Source: Luzula sylvatica (lineage: Eukaryota; Streptophyta; Magnoliopsida; Poales; Juncaceae). From it: a stretch of DNA of 64,000 bases. Under the pieces are notes generated by a model that was not told the DNA's origin, searched no databases, and was given only the letters and a program-made list of their open reading frames with translations. The stretch is taken from contig CAMPEJ010000007.1 of the NCBI GenBank assembly GCA_946800325.1, positions 825,001 to 889,000 of the forward strand. The letters run 5' to 3'. Each line of letters begins with the position of its first letter. The first letter of the stretch is position 1. The position numbers and the translations under genes are program-made. Positions 63,180 through 64,000 of this stretch are shown here, in pieces.

Positions 63180-64000
63180 ATCCAAAGGGGGGTAGGGTTT
63201 AAAAATCACTAAAGGGGGGGGGGGGGGGTAGGGGCTAAAAATCTCCAAAGGGGGGGGTAGTGGGTAAAAATATCCATAGGGGGGGGGTAGGGGGATAAAA
63301 ATCTCCAAAGGGGGGGGGGGGGTAGGGGGTAAAAATCTCCAAAGGGGGGGGGGTAGGGGGTAAAAATCTCCAAAGGGGGAGGGAGGGGGTAAAAATCTCC
63401 GAAGGGGTGGTAGGGGGTAAAAATCTCCCTAGGGGGGGTAGGGGTAAAAATCTCCAAAGGAGGGGTAGGGGGTAAAAATCTCCAAAGGGGGGGTAGGGGT
63501 AAAAATATACAAAGGGGGGGTAGGGGGTAAAAATCTCTAAAGGGGGGGTAGGGGGTAAAAATCTCCAAAGGGGGGTAGGGGTAAAAATCTCCAAAGGGGG
63601 GGTAGGGGGTAAAAATCTTCAAAGGGGGGGTAGGGGTAAAAATATCCAAAGGGGGGTAGGGTTTAAAAATCACTAAAGGGGGGGGGGGGGGGTAGGGGCT
63701 AAAAATCTCCAAAGGGGGGGTAGTGGGTAAAAATATCCATAGGGGGGGGGGGGGTAGGGGGTAAAAATCTCCAAAGGGGGGGGGGGGGGGGGGTAGGGGG
63801 TAAAAATCTCCAAAGGGGGGGGGGGGTAGGGGGTAAAAATCTCCAAAGGGGGAGGGAGGGGGTAAAAATCTCCGAAGGGGTGGTAGGGGGTAAAAATCTC
63901 CCTAGGGGGGGTAGGGGTAAAAATCTCCAAAGGAGGGGTAGGGGGTAAAAATCTCCAAAGGGGGGGTAGGGGTAAAAATATACAAAGGGGGGGTAGGGGG
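63180..64000. repeat. Tandem duplication at the right window edge, 464-473-bp offset
   Basis: The rare GGGTTTAAAAATCAC tag occurs with its last G at 63197 and 63661 (offset 464). It is followed in both copies by TAGTGGG, AAATATCCATAGG, GGGAGGGAGGG, GGGGTGGTAG, CTCCCTAGG and AAATATACAAAGG. The last tag is offset by 473 bp, and the growth comes from G-run length differences. The second copy is cut by the window edge. Confidence 0.78.

Larger units (their letters stand above)
45665..64000. repeat. Array B: ~28-bp G-rich minisatellite, roughly 600 units
   Basis: Each unit is a G-run, TA, a G4-G5 run, then TAAAAATCTCCAAA. The most common length is 27-28 bp, longer where the first G-run expands. 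Common tail variants are AAAAATATCCAAA, AAAAATCTTCAAA, AAAAATCTCTAAA, AAAAATCTCGAAA, AAAAATCTCCCAA and TAAAGTTCTCCAAA. All units have the same orientation, so nearly all G lies on the plus strand. The unit contains GGGGGTA twice in a row, so it may have grown from an internal doublet. The minus strand has no stop codon in any phase, which gives many overlapping proline-rich open frames that I do not regard as genes. The plus strand has a TAA or TAG at nearly every unit. The array runs off the right window edge. I do not recognise the family. Confidence 0.96.

Noticed and set aside
45665..64000. Telomere
   Set aside because: Units are about 28 bp with a non-G tail and variable composition. Telomeres of this length would be uniform short repeats. 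Array B also abuts a 124-bp satellite and shows block duplications.
45665..64000. Sequencing or assembly artefact producing the entire G-rich array
   Set aside because: The variant tails are ordered and recur in long blocks, which random error would not generate. Doubt remains only for the exact lengths of the G-runs and for copy number.

Overview
The window contains no gene that I can support. It is two abutting tandem-repeat arrays that fill all 64 kb. Array A (1-45664) is an AT-rich satellite of 124-bp monomers, about 29% GC in a typical unit. Array B (45665-64000) is a strongly G-strand-biased minisatellite of about 27-30 bp. Each array runs head-to-tail in one orientation. I saw no inverted unit, transposon insertion, RNA gene or unique-sequence island in either. 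This points to heterochromatin (pericentromeric, subtelomeric or knob-like) of a eukaryote, assembled from long reads. I do not recognise either repeat family and cannot name the organism. Nothing indicates a bacterium, phage or virus.

Array A: taking the first base as monomer position 1, there are 368 full monomers and a 36-bp partial one. I found only seven small indels in 45.6 kb, and their net of -4 bp accounts exactly for the array length. Copies differ by a small, recurrent set of point variants, and these tags show nested higher-order structure. There is a 5-mer/7-mer pattern P-Q-P-P-Q at 7318-10913. A long multi-monomer block occurs five times, anchored near 13629, 19457, 23177, 29997 and 36693. 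One segment of about 5.3 kb (22817-28148) recurs at 36333-41664, exactly 13,516 bp (109 monomers) downstream. The last monomers before the junction are the most divergent.

Junction: array A stops at monomer position 36 and array B begins at the next base with a G-run. A 7-bp inverted repeat spans the breakpoint (TTTTACC at 45656-45662, GGTAAAA at 45677-45683).

Array B: the unit is a G-run (usually 6-8, up to 31), TA, a G4-G5 run, then TAAAAATCTCCAAA or a one-base variant. It also has higher-order structure. The clearest case is three consecutive blocks of about 2.54, 1.87 and 2.5 kb (51065 to about 57950), the middle one lacking about 667 bp. Smaller tandem duplications lie on both sides. 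The unit carries two G-runs, so every pair of neighbouring units has the tracts for a G-quadruplex. The C-rich strand has no stop codon in any of the three phases, so it shows long but spurious proline-rich open frames.

The most interesting content is structural: a very length-rigid satellite, its mosaic block duplications, and a direct junction between an AT-rich array and a strand-asymmetric G-rich array.
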